Assembly: GCA_016124645.1 (NCBI GenBank) | Contig: WGNE01000028.1 | Coordinates: 1 to 37,360, forward strand | From: Alphaproteobacteria bacterium | Lineage (GTDB): Bacteria; Pseudomonadota; Alphaproteobacteria; Micavibrionales; UBA2020 | Reading direction: 5' to 3' | Length of the DNA: 37,360 nt | Part shown: one piece after another, positions 8,415-16,678 of the stretch | Layout of the letters: the number at the start of each line of letters is the position of its first letter | How positions within the stretch are numbered: the stretch's first letter is position 1 | Notes under the pieces: model-generated | The model's input: the letters and a program-made list of their open reading frames with translations, nothing else | What the model was told of the DNA's origin: nothing | Databases searched by the model: none | Made by a program: the position numbers and the translations under genes

Positions 8415-8758
8415 GGCGTTTTGTTGCACCGCACAATAAATATTTGATTCTTCGATGATATTTGCGGAAACGATGGTGCGCGACTATGCGGCGCGGCACA
8501 AGAGAAACCATATGCCGAATACATAAAATTCTTCTTCCCTTGCGCGGATTAAAAATAAATTTCGCCTTCGGGAAATTTTAGACCTTCCAAACGAAACTAT
8601 ATTTCGCGCCAAAAAATCCGCGCGCCGAAGACGGGCGCTCATCACTTGTTAACCTCTCTGTGCGACCCTGTAGTTAGGGTAATAGGGATATAATACATAA
8701 TAATTAAGGGGCTCTGGGCGGCCTGCCCCGCAAAAATACGGTCAAGGATAACAGCAGC
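8415..8758. other. AT-rich divergent intergenic region
   Basis: About 344 bases separate the divergent hydrolase operon and the TPR lipoprotein gene. The region is much more AT-rich than its surroundings (8510-8600 and 8670-8710). A perfect TATAAT sits at 8689-8694 in the plus direction, but no good -35 box lies 16-18 bases before it. The leader of about 65 bases ends in AAGGA ahead of the GTG start at 8759. I see no ORF or RNA gene here. Confidence 0.45.
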
Positions 8759-10498
8759 GTGAAAAAATTCAGGACAGTCTTCCTCTCCCTCCTCGTCGCG
8801 CTCGTGACCGTTTCCCTCAACGCCTGCAGCACCGCCGCGGAATCATCGAAAAAAGACGACATCTTCGTCATGCAGGCGGAACCCGTGCCGCCGGGCGACA
8901 CGCTGGCCGGCAACTACCTCGCCGGTCGTTTCGCGCAGCGACAGGAAGACTGGAACGCCGCGCAGGATTACATGAACGCCGTCATGGAATTCGACAAGGG
9001 CAACCACCTGCTGCGCCAGCGCGCTTTCCTGCTCTCGATCGGCGCGCGTGAATACCCGCGCGCGAAGGAGCTGGCGACGCGGCTCGCGGCGCAAAAGGAC
9101 GGCAACGAGCTCGCCCTCATCTATCTCGCCAGCGACGCGATGAACGACGGCGACTACCAGGCCGCGCTCGACGACATCGCAAAGCTGCCGCAGGACGGCT
9201 TCGGCCAGTACACCAAGCCGCTGATGAGCGCCTGGGCCTACGTCGGGCTCGGCAAGAGCGACAAGGCGCTGGAAGTGCTGCGCGGCGGCGCGAACCCGGC
9301 GGACCCGACCTATAACATGCACGCCGGCCTCGTCGCCGAATTCGCGGGCGACAAGGAAGCGGCCGCCGCCTATTACAAGATCGCCATGTCCAACGGGCTC
9401 ACGCTGCACAGCGCGCTCGTCATCGCCAATTTCTTCGAGCGCAACGGCAAGCCTTCCATCGCCCGCCGCATCTTCGACGGGCTGGGCAAGATGTACCCGT
9501 TCAACCCCTTCATGGGCGCCGTGGGCGCGCGGCCCGCGGAGCAGATGCCGCACAACATCACGCGCCCGGCGGACGGCGCGGCCATCGCGCTTTACGACCT
9601 CGCCACCCTGCTTTACGAGCGCCGCGCCTATGACAGCGCGCAGATTTACGGCAGCATGTCGCTTTTGATGTCGCCGCACGATCCCTTCACCCAGATGATG
9701 ATGGGCGACGTGGCCGCGGTGAACGGCAAGTATCCCGCCAGCGTGAAGGATTACGAGGCGGTGACGCCCGCCTCGCCGCTCTACTGGCTTTCGCGCCTGC
9801 GCATGGCGGAAATCTACGAAGCCGCCGACCATGCGGAAAAGGCCGAAGCGCTGCTGCAAGAGCTCGCGGCGCAGCCCGCGACGCGCATCGAGGCGCTGGT
9901 GAGCCTCGGCGACCTCTACCGCCGCCACGAGAAATACGCCGAAGCCGTGCAGACCTATGACGCGGTGCTCAAGAACGTCTCGCCGGTGACGGTCGAATAC
10001 TGGCCCGTCATCTACGCGCGCGGCATGGCGCAGGAACGGCTCGACAAATGGCCGCTGGCGGAAAAAGACCTGCTGGCCGCCCTCGCCCTGCAGCCCGACA
10101 ACCCGATGATCCTGAACTTCATCGGCTACAGCTGGGCCAACAAGGGCATGCACCTCGAAAAGGCGCTGGACTACCTGCGCCGCGCGGTCGCGCAGCGGCC
10201 GGACGACGGCTATATCCTCGACAGCTACGGCTGGGCGCTCTACCGCAACGCGCAGTACAAGGACGCCGCGCTCTGGCTGGAAAAAGCCGTCAGCTACGTG
10301 CCGGACGACTCGACCATCCTCGACCACCTGGGCGACGCCTACTGGCAGGCGGGCCGCAAGACCGAGGCGCGGTACAAATGGCGCCGCGCGCAGGAACTGA
10401 GCAAGGACGAAAGCTTCCGCGCCGCGGTCGCGCGCAAGCTGGCGAACGGGGTGGACCCGGCGCCCGCGAAAGTCGCCCACAAGGACAATTCCCTTTAA
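8759..10498 (+). CDS. Tetratricopeptide-repeat lipoprotein
   Basis: A 579-aa lipoprotein with many TPR-like helical pairs. The N-terminus MKKFRTVFLSLLVALVTVSLNAC is a signal peptide with lipobox LNAC, so Cys23 should be lipidated and the protein held at the periplasmic face of a membrane. TPR units run through most of the chain and are clearest near the C-terminus (NFIGYSWANKGMHLEKALDY, SYGWALYRNAQYKDAALW, HLGDAYWQAGRKTEARYKW). Such proteins act as scaffolds; the partner is unknown. The start is GTG with AAGGA 10 bases upstream. From general knowledge, a TPR protein of this kind commonly precedes ispE in Alphaproteobacteria. Here two cysteine-repeat genes lie in between. Confidence 0.85.
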   Translation: MKKFRTVFLSLLVALVTVSLNACSTAAESSKKDDIFVMQAEPVPPGDTLAGNYLAGRFAQRQEDWNAAQDYMNAVMEFDKGNHLLRQRAFLLSIGAREYPRAKELATRLAAQKDGNELALIYLASDAMNDGDYQAALDDIAKLPQDGFGQYTKPLMSAWAYVGLGKSDKALEVLRGGANPADPTYNMHAGLVAEFAGDKEAAAAYYKIAMSNGLTLHSALVIANFFERNGKPSIARRIFDGLGKMYPFNPFMGAVGARPAEQMPHNITRPADGAAIALYDLATLLYERRAYDSAQIYGSMSLLMSPHDPFTQMMMGDVAAVNGKYPASVKDYEAVTPASPLYWLSRLRMAEIYEAADHAEKAEALLQELAAQPATRIEALVSLGDLYRRHEKYAEAVQTYDAVLKNVSPVTVEYWPVIYARGMAQERLDKWPLAEKDLLAALALQPDNPMILNFIGYSWANKGMHLEKALDYLRRAVAQRPDDGYILDSYGWALYRNAQYKDAALWLEKAVSYVPDDSTILDHLGDAYWQAGRKTEARYKWRRAQELSKDESFRAAVARKLANGVDPAPAKVAHKDNSL

Positions 10499-10621
10499 AA
10501 ACCGCGCCTTTTGCGCCGGCGCCGCCGCGCTTTGAAGATTTCTCGTTTTGGGCTATAAAAAGAAGACCCGCGACAAGGCCGCATGCCGCCGCCGCGCGGG
10601 CGAAAAAAACAACAGCCGGAC

Positions 10622-11395
10622 ATGGGGACGATGGACATCCGCCGCAAAAAGACATTCCGCCATCTCGCGCTCTGCGCGCTGCTCGCCGCCGCGCTGCAGC
10701 TGTTCCCGCTCCGCCCCGCAATCGCCGCCGGCGACGCGCAGAAGCCCGGCGCGGCGGCGGAGCAGCCCGGGCACCGGCAGCTTTATGCACCCCTCGACCT
10801 TTCGCAAAAGAAATACTATTTCTGCCACGACGCCAGCCAGTGCGCGATGGTCCAGATGCCCTGCGGCGGCGCGGTCGTCATCAACAAATACGCCGCGGTG
10901 GACCTGCAGGGCTGGTACGACTTCATGAAGCCGCGCTACAAATGCGCGCCCTGGCTGAAGCGCATGACGGCCAAGAACGTCACCTGCGAAAACTACATGT
11001 GCCGCGCGGATATCGTGCCCTATGTCGCGCCGGTTGACAATTCGCCCGCCGGGCGCGACCCGATGTATTGCGACACACCCGACGACTGCCAGGCCATCGA
11101 CCAGAACTGCGGCATCATCGGCACGGTCAACAAGAAATACGGCGACAAGCTGCAGGAACAATACAAAAAGCTCGAGCGGAGCACCTATTGCGACCAGAGG
11201 GACCGGCGCACGCTCAAGCGGCTGACCTGCGAAAAGCACAAATGCGGCGTGGAGCTGAACGAGGCCTATGAGGCGCCCTTCCGCCTGCACCCGCAAAACC
11301 CGCTGGAGGTCAAGAAATTCACCGCGCCGGGGCTGAAGCCGGCCACCCCGTCGGGGTTGATGAAATCCCCTGAATCGCGGATGCCCGATAAATGA
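10622..11395 (+). CDS. Secreted protein with two six-cysteine repeats
   Basis: A 257-aa protein with a signal peptide (hydrophobic residues 13-36, likely cleavage after AIAA), so it is exported. The mature part holds two copies of one domain, with cysteines at 68, 74, 81, 108, 122, 127 and at 150, 156, 163, 190, 203, 208. The shared pattern is C-x5-C-x6-C-G-x5-N-x19-C-x12/13-C-x4-C, which implies three disulfides per domain in the periplasm or outside. I do not recognise a named family. Starts at 10583 or 10631 are also possible, as none has a strong ribosome binding site. The C-terminal 45 residues are Pro/Lys-rich. The stop codon overlaps the start of the next gene, which encodes the same repeat. 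Confidence 0.75.
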   Translation: MGTMDIRRKKTFRHLALCALLAAALQLFPLRPAIAAGDAQKPGAAAEQPGHRQLYAPLDLSQKKYYFCHDASQCAMVQMPCGGAVVINKYAAVDLQGWYDFMKPRYKCAPWLKRMTAKNVTCENYMCRADIVPYVAPVDNSPAGRDPMYCDTPDDCQAIDQNCGIIGTVNKKYGDKLQEQYKKLERSTYCDQRDRRTLKRLTCEKHKCGVELNEAYEAPFRLHPQNPLEVKKFTAPGLKPATPSGLMKSPESRMPDK

Positions 11396-12039
11396 GAAAT
11401 GCCGGCATGAAAAATTTCCTTTTCCGCGCCGGCGTGCTTTGCGCCTGCCTTTTCCTGCTGGCCCTGCCCGCGAGAACCGCGCGCGCGGACGACGACGGCC
11501 CGCAGACCTACGCCAACGGCAACAGCACGTGGGAGGTGCAGCCCGGCCGCATCTACAAAAAGCCGCCCAAGCCCGTCAACACGCAGGACGGGCGCGTGCA
11601 TACCTGCCGCCAGACGGCGGATTGCGCGGCGGTCATCCCGCCCTGCGGGCGGACCATTGCCTTCAACAAGGCTTATGCGAAACAGGCGCAGGACTGGTAC
11701 GACTACGTGCGGCTCTCCGTGAACTGCATCTCGCGCCCGGACGATTCCGCGCTCTCGCCCGTCTGCCGCGGGGGCGTCTGCATCATGGCCCCGCCCGGCC
11801 CCGGCGTGCCCGAAAAAAGCGACCCCGCCTATTGTCAGGAGGACGCCGACTGCGCCGCCGTGACCGACGGCTGCGGGCGCATTTCCGCCGTCAATACCCG
11901 GAACGCGCAGCAGACGCAGGCGCGGATGGACGCGCAAAAGCTTGACTGCCCGCTGCTGCGCAAGACGTGGCTGGGCAAGCTTTCCTGCACCGACCACCTG
12001 TGCAAGGCCGCCGTCAGCAATTATCCCCCGCAGCAATAA
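11392..12039 (+). CDS. Secreted protein with two six-cysteine repeats (paralogue)
   Basis: A 215-aa exported protein that begins in an ATGA overlap with the previous gene, so the two are translationally coupled. The signal peptide is MRNAGMKNFLFRAGVLCACLFLLALPARTARA; its CACL resembles a lipobox only loosely. Two copies of the same domain follow, with cysteines at 72, 78, 85, 112, 125, 130 and at 148, 154, 161, 186, 199, 204. Spacing is as in the upstream protein except for x17 instead of x19 in the last copy. No enzymatic motif is apparent. A structural, inhibitor-like or envelope role would fit the disulfide-rich build, but this is inference. ATG 11407 is an alternative start. Confidence 0.75.
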   Translation: MRNAGMKNFLFRAGVLCACLFLLALPARTARADDDGPQTYANGNSTWEVQPGRIYKKPPKPVNTQDGRVHTCRQTADCAAVIPPCGRTIAFNKAYAKQAQDWYDYVRLSVNCISRPDDSALSPVCRGGVCIMAPPGPGVPEKSDPAYCQEDADCAAVTDGCGRISAVNTRNAQQTQARMDAQKLDCPLLRKTWLGKLSCTDHLCKAAVSNYPPQQ

Positions 12040-12066
12040 CCGTCATCCAAGGACCGCCGCAACGCC

Positions 12067-12930
12067 ATGCCCACCACTTTCACCATGCACGCGCCGGCCA
12101 AGATCAACCTGTTCCTGCACATCACCGGCAAGCGCGAGGACGGGCTGCACCTGCTGCAGAGCGTGATGGTCTTCGTCGATGTGGGGGACGAGCTTGAATT
12201 TTCCCCGCACGACAGCCTGTTCCTCGACGTGGAAGGCCCCTTCGCGGCGGACATGCCCTCGCCCCACGGCAATCTCGCCTACAAGGCGGCGCAGCTTCTT
12301 TCCGCCGAATACAAGGTGCCGATGCGCGGGCGCATCACCCTGACCAAGCGCCTGCCCGTGGCCTCCGGCATCGCGGGCGGATCATCGGACGCGGCGACGG
12401 CGCTGCGCGGGCTCGCCAAGCTCTGGGGCTTGCCCGAGGAAAAGGACCGCCTGCGCCGCATCGGCGCGCAGCTGGGGGCGGACGTGCCCGCCTGCCTGAC
12501 GGGACGGCCGGTCTGGACCGAAGGCATCGGCGAGCGCGTGACCGTGCTGCCCGACATGCCCGCCATGTCCTTCGTGCTGGTGAACCCGATGGTGGCCACC
12601 CCCACGCCCGAGGTCTTCGCGCGTTTCCGCAACAAGTTCAGCCCCGCGCTGCAGTTCAGCGGGCGGCGCAAGTCGATGCATGAATGGATCGCGGACCTGA
12701 AGCTTTACCGCAACGACTTGACCTCCGCCGCGATGGAGGTCACGCCGGAAATTCGCGGCGTGCTGGCCGCGCTGCGCGAGACGCCCAACTGCCATTTCGC
12801 AAGGCTGTCGGGCAGCGGCGCCACCTGTTTCGGCGTCTTCGACCATGCGCAGGCCGCAACCGCCGCCGTCAACAAGCTCAAGCACCAGTATCCCGACTGG
12901 TGGGTTTCAGCCGCCAGCCTGATGGCCTGA
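12067..12930 (+). CDS. ispE: 4-diphosphocytidyl-2-C-methyl-D-erythritol kinase
   Basis: The 287-aa product is the GHMP kinase of the MEP (non-mevalonate) isoprenoid pathway. It phosphorylates the 2-hydroxyl of CDP-methylerythritol. APAKINLFLHI at the N-terminus carries the catalytic Lys12, and PVASGIAGGSSDAATAL (residues 97-113) is the ATP-binding glycine-rich loop. GADVPACL (137-144) contains the catalytic Asp139, and LSGSGATCFGVF near the C-terminus is the third GHMP motif. The length is normal. It starts 27 bases after the second cysteine-repeat gene and may share its transcript. It converges on the Sel1 gene. Confidence 0.95.
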   Translation: MPTTFTMHAPAKINLFLHITGKREDGLHLLQSVMVFVDVGDELEFSPHDSLFLDVEGPFAADMPSPHGNLAYKAAQLLSAEYKVPMRGRITLTKRLPVASGIAGGSSDAATALRGLAKLWGLPEEKDRLRRIGAQLGADVPACLTGRPVWTEGIGERVTVLPDMPAMSFVLVNPMVATPTPEVFARFRNKFSPALQFSGRRKSMHEWIADLKLYRNDLTSAAMEVTPEIRGVLAALRETPNCHFARLSGSGATCFGVFDHAQAATAAVNKLKHQYPDWWVSAASLMA

Positions 12931-12957
12931 TCTCTATTATTTCTTGAAAGAAGAAAC

Positions 12958-14715
12958 TCAGCGGTCCTGCGGCGCGATGGGCGGGACGGAGATTTTACGC
13001 TCGCCCGGCGTCAGCGTGCCGTCGGGGGCGTTGCCCTCCGCACTTTTGTCGGCGGGGGGCGTTGCGGGGGAGGTCGCGCCGCCCGCCGCGGGCTCGATTT
13101 GCGCCGAAAGCTTTTTCGCGGTCGCGGCATCCGCCTGCGGGGATTTGGCAAAAGTGCTGGCGGGCAGGGAATTTTTCAGGCGCAGCACGGCGGCGCGCGC
13201 ATCGTGGTGCCCTTGGCTGGCGGCGACGCCGTACCATTCGACCGCGCGGGCCGGGTCGGGCTTGCCGAGGAAGTCGCCCTCATACAGCACGCCGAGGTTA
13301 TAGGCCGCCTGCGCCACGCCCGCGTTGGCCGCGCGCTTGAAGTAAGCGACGCCGCGCGGCATATCGACCGGCGCGCCGATGCCCTTGGTATAGATGATGC
13401 CGAGGTTGTAGAGCGCCTCGGGGTGGCCCTGCTTCGCGGCTTTTTCGTACCAGCCGACGGCCTGCTGCGGGTCTTTCGCCATGCCCAGCCCCTGCTGGCT
13501 CATCACGCCAAGGTTATAATCGGCATTGGCGACGCCCATCTGCGCGGCGCGTTTGAACCACGTGGCGGCGCGCGCGTAATCTTGCGGCACCAGCTTTCCG
13601 GCGGCGTAAATGGTGCCGAGGTCGTGCTGCGCTTCGGGCAGCCCGTCCAGCGCGCGTTTTTCCAGCGCGCGCAGGCTGGCGGGCAGTTGCGGGTCGGCGG
13701 CGATTGCCGTCGCGGGGGCTGTTACGGGCACGGTCGCGGGCGCGGCGGCGGCTTTCTGCGGGGTCGGCGCGGCGGGTTTGCTTTCCGCCTTCGCCGTTTC
13801 GGTTTTCACGGGGGCGGGTTTTTGAACCGTTGCCTCCGGCGCTTTTGCGGTGACTGTTTGCACAGGAACGGTTTGCGCCGCCAGCGGCTGCGGCGGCATC
13901 ACAGCGGGCATCGGTGCTGCGGCGGTTGCCGGCGCGGGGCTCGCGGCGGTCACCACGGGCTGCGCGTCCAGTGCCTGGTTGATGAGCTTTTCAGCGGCAA
14001 GGGCGATATCCTCGCGCCGCTGCGCCTGCGGGGGCAGGCCTGCGGAAATGCCGCTCGCGGCGGCGTCGGAAATCCCGGGCAGCCCGTCCGTCGCGGCGCC
14101 CGCCGCCGGTTGAACCTCGGCCATTTGCTTTGCGATGTTTTCGGCGACGGTTCTGGCGTCCTGCGCGCCGCTTTCGTCCTGCGCCAGCGTCTTTGCATCC
14201 GGCAGGGCGGTTTTGCCGCCGTCCAGCCGTGCCAGCTGCAGCGTGCCCAGCGTATCGAGCGCGGCGAGCTGCTGCGGGGTGAGCGCAGGCTGCGGCGCGC
14301 GCAAAATGACCATGCCCAGCGCGCAAAGCGCCAGCACGCTGCTGGCCAGCGCGCCGCCGATGGCCCAGCGGTTCGCGTTGCGTTCCAGCGAGGATTGCGG
14401 CGCGGTTTCGATGACGGCGGGAAGGTAGAGGCGGCCGGTCGCTTCATCCACCGCGGTCGCGGCCTCGATCTGCTCCAGCCTTTTGGCCAGCCCGTCGCGT
14501 TCCTTCTCCACGCGCTCCAGCTTGCGGCCCAGCAGTTCCAGCGCGCGGAACATTTCAAGATTGAAGCGTTCCTGCTGCGGGTTGATGTTGTCGAGCTTCA
14601 CGTCGATATCGTCTTCTTCGTCATCCGCCGGCGCATTGCCGTTGTTCGCCGCGCCGAAGCGGGGGCGGGAAAGGTGGTCGTCCCTGATTTCAAAACTGTA
14701 AGCCTGTTTCGTCAT
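12958..14715 (-). CDS. Membrane-anchored Sel1-repeat protein with coiled coil
   Basis: A 585-aa bitopic protein. The N-terminal cytosolic part is acidic (DDEEDDIDVK, 31-40) and contains a coiled coil (about 50-88, LLGRKLERVEKERDGLAKRL). One transmembrane helix follows (about 117-139). Next come a long Ala/Pro/Thr/Lys-rich linker and at least four Sel1-type repeats, for example AQHDLGTIYAAGKLVPQDY, ADYNLGVMSQQGLG, ALYNLGIIYTKGIG and AAYNLGVLYEGDFLG. The tail is low complexity. The layout recalls alphaproteobacterial polar organisers such as PodJ, with a cytosolic coiled coil and periplasmic Sel1 repeats, although it is shorter and no sequence identity is claimed. The start ATG 14715 is favoured over an upstream in-frame ATG at 14790, which would add 25 unlikely residues. 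Confidence 0.8.
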   Translation of the reverse strand: MTKQAYSFEIRDDHLSRPRFGAANNGNAPADDEEDDIDVKLDNINPQQERFNLEMFRALELLGRKLERVEKERDGLAKRLEQIEAATAVDEATGRLYLPAVIETAPQSSLERNANRWAIGGALASSVLALCALGMVILRAPQPALTPQQLAALDTLGTLQLARLDGGKTALPDAKTLAQDESGAQDARTVAENIAKQMAEVQPAAGAATDGLPGISDAAASGISAGLPPQAQRREDIALAAEKLINQALDAQPVVTAASPAPATAAAPMPAVMPPQPLAAQTVPVQTVTAKAPEATVQKPAPVKTETAKAESKPAAPTPQKAAAAPATVPVTAPATAIAADPQLPASLRALEKRALDGLPEAQHDLGTIYAAGKLVPQDYARAATWFKRAAQMGVANADYNLGVMSQQGLGMAKDPQQAVGWYEKAAKQGHPEALYNLGIIYTKGIGAPVDMPRGVAYFKRAANAGVAQAAYNLGVLYEGDFLGKPDPARAVEWYGVAASQGHHDARAAVLRLKNSLPASTFAKSPQADAATAKKLSAQIEPAAGGATSPATPPADKSAEGNAPDGTLTPGERKISVPPIAPQDR

Positions 14716-15028
14716 GGCGCATCCGGCATGAGACCCCGGCCGGCGGCGCGTCGCGCCTGACCAAAGGCAGATGGAATTTTCCTTATACAAGCCCGAAACC
14801 TACCAGATTCTTTTCGGAAATCACAGCGTTAAAAGGCGGGGGCGCGGGCGGCGAGTTCGGCGGGGGTGAAGAAAGGGGTGCAATACCTTATTTTTGCATA
14901 ATTTTAATATGTTAGCGCCCCGCGCCGCCTTGAGCCTTGCGGAAAAGGAATTTTTTATATATTGTCCCACAATCTCCCGACTCTCCGGGGCTGTTTTCCT
15001 TTGCGAAAACCCGTCCGGGGATCACTGT
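14716..15028. other. Intergenic region between the Sel1 gene and tRNA-Gln
   Basis: These 313 bases serve divergent transcription units. The part near 14880-14910 is AT-rich. Apart from the tRNA promoter listed separately, I see no gene. A short open frame runs through the tRNA on the minus strand and is a shadow. Confidence 0.4.
14937..14965 (+). promoter_or_regulatory. Possible promoter of tRNA-Gln
   Basis: TTGCGG (14937-14942) and TATTGT (14960-14965) are separated by 17 bases in an AT-rich spacer. This would give a leader of roughly 57 bases before the mature tRNA. The match to sigma-70 consensus is moderate. Confidence 0.4.
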
Positions 15029-15103
15029 TGGGGTGTAGCCAAGCGGTAAGGCAGCGGTTTTTGGTACCGCCATTCCCAGGTTCGATCCCTGGCACCCCAA
15101 CCA
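15029..15103 (+). tRNA. tRNA-Gln (anticodon UUG)
   Basis: A complete cloverleaf can be folded by eye. The acceptor arms are TGGGGTG (15029-15035) and CACCCCA (15093-15099). The D stem is GCC/GGC, the anticodon stem GCGGT/ACCGC, and the seven-base loop has TTG at 15061-15063. The T stem is CCAGG/CCTGG with loop TTCGATC. The discriminator base is A (15100) and the 3' CCA is encoded (15101-15103). The anticodon UUG reads CAA and CAG glutamine codons. A T-run at 15106-15110 follows without an obvious hairpin. Confidence 0.96.
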
Positions 15104-15158
15104 CCTTTTTCACCAAGGGCGGCCCCTGCAAAGGCATCGCCTTCAAGAAGACTCCCCG

Positions 15159-16421
15159 ATGAACAAGACCGTCCTACATTCCTGGCCCCTCTTCTTCGGG
15201 GTGCTGACGCTCATGATCGGCAACGGGCTGCAGGGCACGCTGCTGGGCCTGCGCGCGGGGCACGAGGGGTTTTCGCCCCTGACCATCGGGCTCATCATGT
15301 CCTGCTACCAGCTGGGGTACCTCGCGGGTTCCTTCGCGACGCCCAAGCTGGTGGACAACGTGGGGCATATCCGCGTTTTCGCCGCGCTGGCCTCGCTCGC
15401 CTCGGCCTGCGCGCTCATCTACCCGCTGTTCATCTCGCCCCCGGCATGGGCGGCGGCGCGCTTCGTGGTCGGTTTTTCCTTCGTCGGGCTCTTCGTCGTC
15501 GTCGAAAGCTGGATGAACGGCATCAGCACGCTGAAGAACCGCAACATCGTGATTTCGATGTATATGGTCACCAGCTACCTCGGGCTTTTGCTGGGGCAGT
15601 TCCTGCTGAACGCGGCGGACCCCGCGAAATCGGACCTGTTCATCCTCATCTCCATCCTCGTCTCGCTCGCGCTGGTGCCGATCTCGCTGCTGCGCCAGCC
15701 CACGCCGGATTTCCAGGCGCCGGAGATGGTGAAGCTGAAAAAGCTGTTGCGCATCTCGCCGCTGGGCACGGGCGGGGTTTTCTTCGTCGGCATACAGGGC
15801 GGCATCATCTTCAGCATGGGCGCGGTCTATACCTCGCTTTCGGGCATGAGCACCTCCGAGACCTCGGTCTTCATGGCGGCGATCATTTTGGGCGGGGTGC
15901 TGGCGCAATACCCCGCGGGGTTCCTCTCCGAGCGCTTCGGCCACCGCGCGGTCATCACCGGCTGCAGCGTCGCCGCGCTCGCCGTCAGCCTGCTGGCGGG
16001 CATATTGCCCTTCCACGTCTGGCTGGATACGGCGATGGGCTTCCTGATCGGCGTCTGCGCCTTTCCCATCTACGGCATGTTGCTGGCCTATACCAACGAC
16101 CGCCTGAAGCACAGCGAGATGACGGCCGCCAGCTCGCGCCTGATTTTCGTCAACGGCGCGGGGGCGATCATCGGCCCCGTCATGGTCTCCATCCCCATGC
16201 AGGCCTATGGCGCGCCGTTTTTCTTTTTCGCCCTCGCGCTGGTCTATGCGGGCATGTCCGGCCTTGCGCTGGCGCGCAGCCTGCTGACCGAGGCGCCGCC
16301 GATCGACGAGCAGGCCGACATGGTCTATGTCCCTACCCGCATGTCCCCCGTGATGGGCGAGATCATCGACCCCGACGAGGAAGAGGACGCCCCCGCCGAA
16401 GAAGAACCCGCGACGGCCTAG
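15159..16421 (+). CDS. MFS transporter, YcaD-like
   Basis: A 420-aa polytopic inner-membrane protein with about 12 hydrophobic helices in two halves split by a cytosolic loop around residues 185-205. The N-terminal half contains LRAGHEGFSPLTIGLIMSCY and GYLAGSFATPKLVDNVGHIRVF, and helix 4-5 has VVVESWMNG. The second half has GFLSERFGHRAVI. These are characteristic of the YcaD-type branch of the major facilitator superfamily. The substrate is unknown. The C-terminus ends in an acidic cytosolic tail (EIIDPDEEEDAPAEEEPATA) that is longer than a transporter needs. It starts 55 bases after tRNA-Gln and could be co-transcribed with it. Confidence 0.85.
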   Translation: MNKTVLHSWPLFFGVLTLMIGNGLQGTLLGLRAGHEGFSPLTIGLIMSCYQLGYLAGSFATPKLVDNVGHIRVFAALASLASACALIYPLFISPPAWAAARFVVGFSFVGLFVVVESWMNGISTLKNRNIVISMYMVTSYLGLLLGQFLLNAADPAKSDLFILISILVSLALVPISLLRQPTPDFQAPEMVKLKKLLRISPLGTGGVFFVGIQGGIIFSMGAVYTSLSGMSTSETSVFMAAIILGGVLAQYPAGFLSERFGHRAVITGCSVAALAVSLLAGILPFHVWLDTAMGFLIGVCAFPIYGMLLAYTNDRLKHSEMTAASSRLIFVNGAGAIIGPVMVSIPMQAYGAPFFFFALALVYAGMSGLALARSLLTEAPPIDEQADMVYVPTRMSPVMGEIIDPDEEEDAPAEEEPATA

Positions 16422-16444
16422 CCCCGCCACCCCCCCCTTCACCG

Positions 16445-16469
16445 CCATGCCGAGCTTGTTCCGGCATGG
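16445..16469. repeat. Intergenic palindrome
   Basis: Arms CCATGCCG (16445-16452) and CGGCATGG (16462-16469) are perfectly complementary around a 9-base loop. It lies 23 bases after the MFS stop codon and could serve as a transcript-end stem-loop, but no T-run follows. It resembles dispersed palindromic repeats of alphaproteobacterial intergenic regions. Confidence 0.55.
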
Positions 16470-16529
16470 GGAATAAGGATGTTCAGCCTGCCTCCCAGGG
16501 TCAGGCCCCTTAAAATTTTTCAGAGTTCT

Positions 16530-16635
16530 TGTCATGCCCGCTTCACGCGGGCATCCGGCAAGCGCGTCCGCGCGTCATTTGACCCATGTGACGGCTGGAC
16601 AGCCTTCCAGACCCCCGCGCAAGGCGGGGGTGACG
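16530..16635. repeat. Composite palindromic element bounded by GTCA/TGAC
   Basis: The left end is GTCATGCCCGC..., with perfect 8-bp arms ATGCCCGC (16534-16541) and GCGGGCAT (16547-16554). The right end has arms ACCCCCGC (16611-16618) and GCGGGGGT (16624-16631) followed by GACGA. The outer edges (GTCA and TGAC) are inverted copies of each other. The right stem is followed by TCCTCTTTTTTTT, so it may also act as a rho-independent terminator for the MFS gene. The layout is that of a REP/BIME-like mobile intergenic repeat. Confidence 0.6.
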
Positions 16636-16678
16636 ATCCTCTTTTTTTTAAAGATTTAAAAATGAACAGATCCGGGCC

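Noticed and set aside
8671..8694. Sequence resembling an I-SceI-like homing endonuclease site (TAGGG/TAATAGGGATA)
   Set aside because: Only pieces match, in the wrong order; no intron or homing endonuclease gene is nearby. It is better read as a -10 region.
8843..10480. Long open frame on the minus strand opposite the TPR lipoprotein gene
   Set aside because: It has shadow composition and no start context; the plus-strand protein has a lipobox and TPRs.
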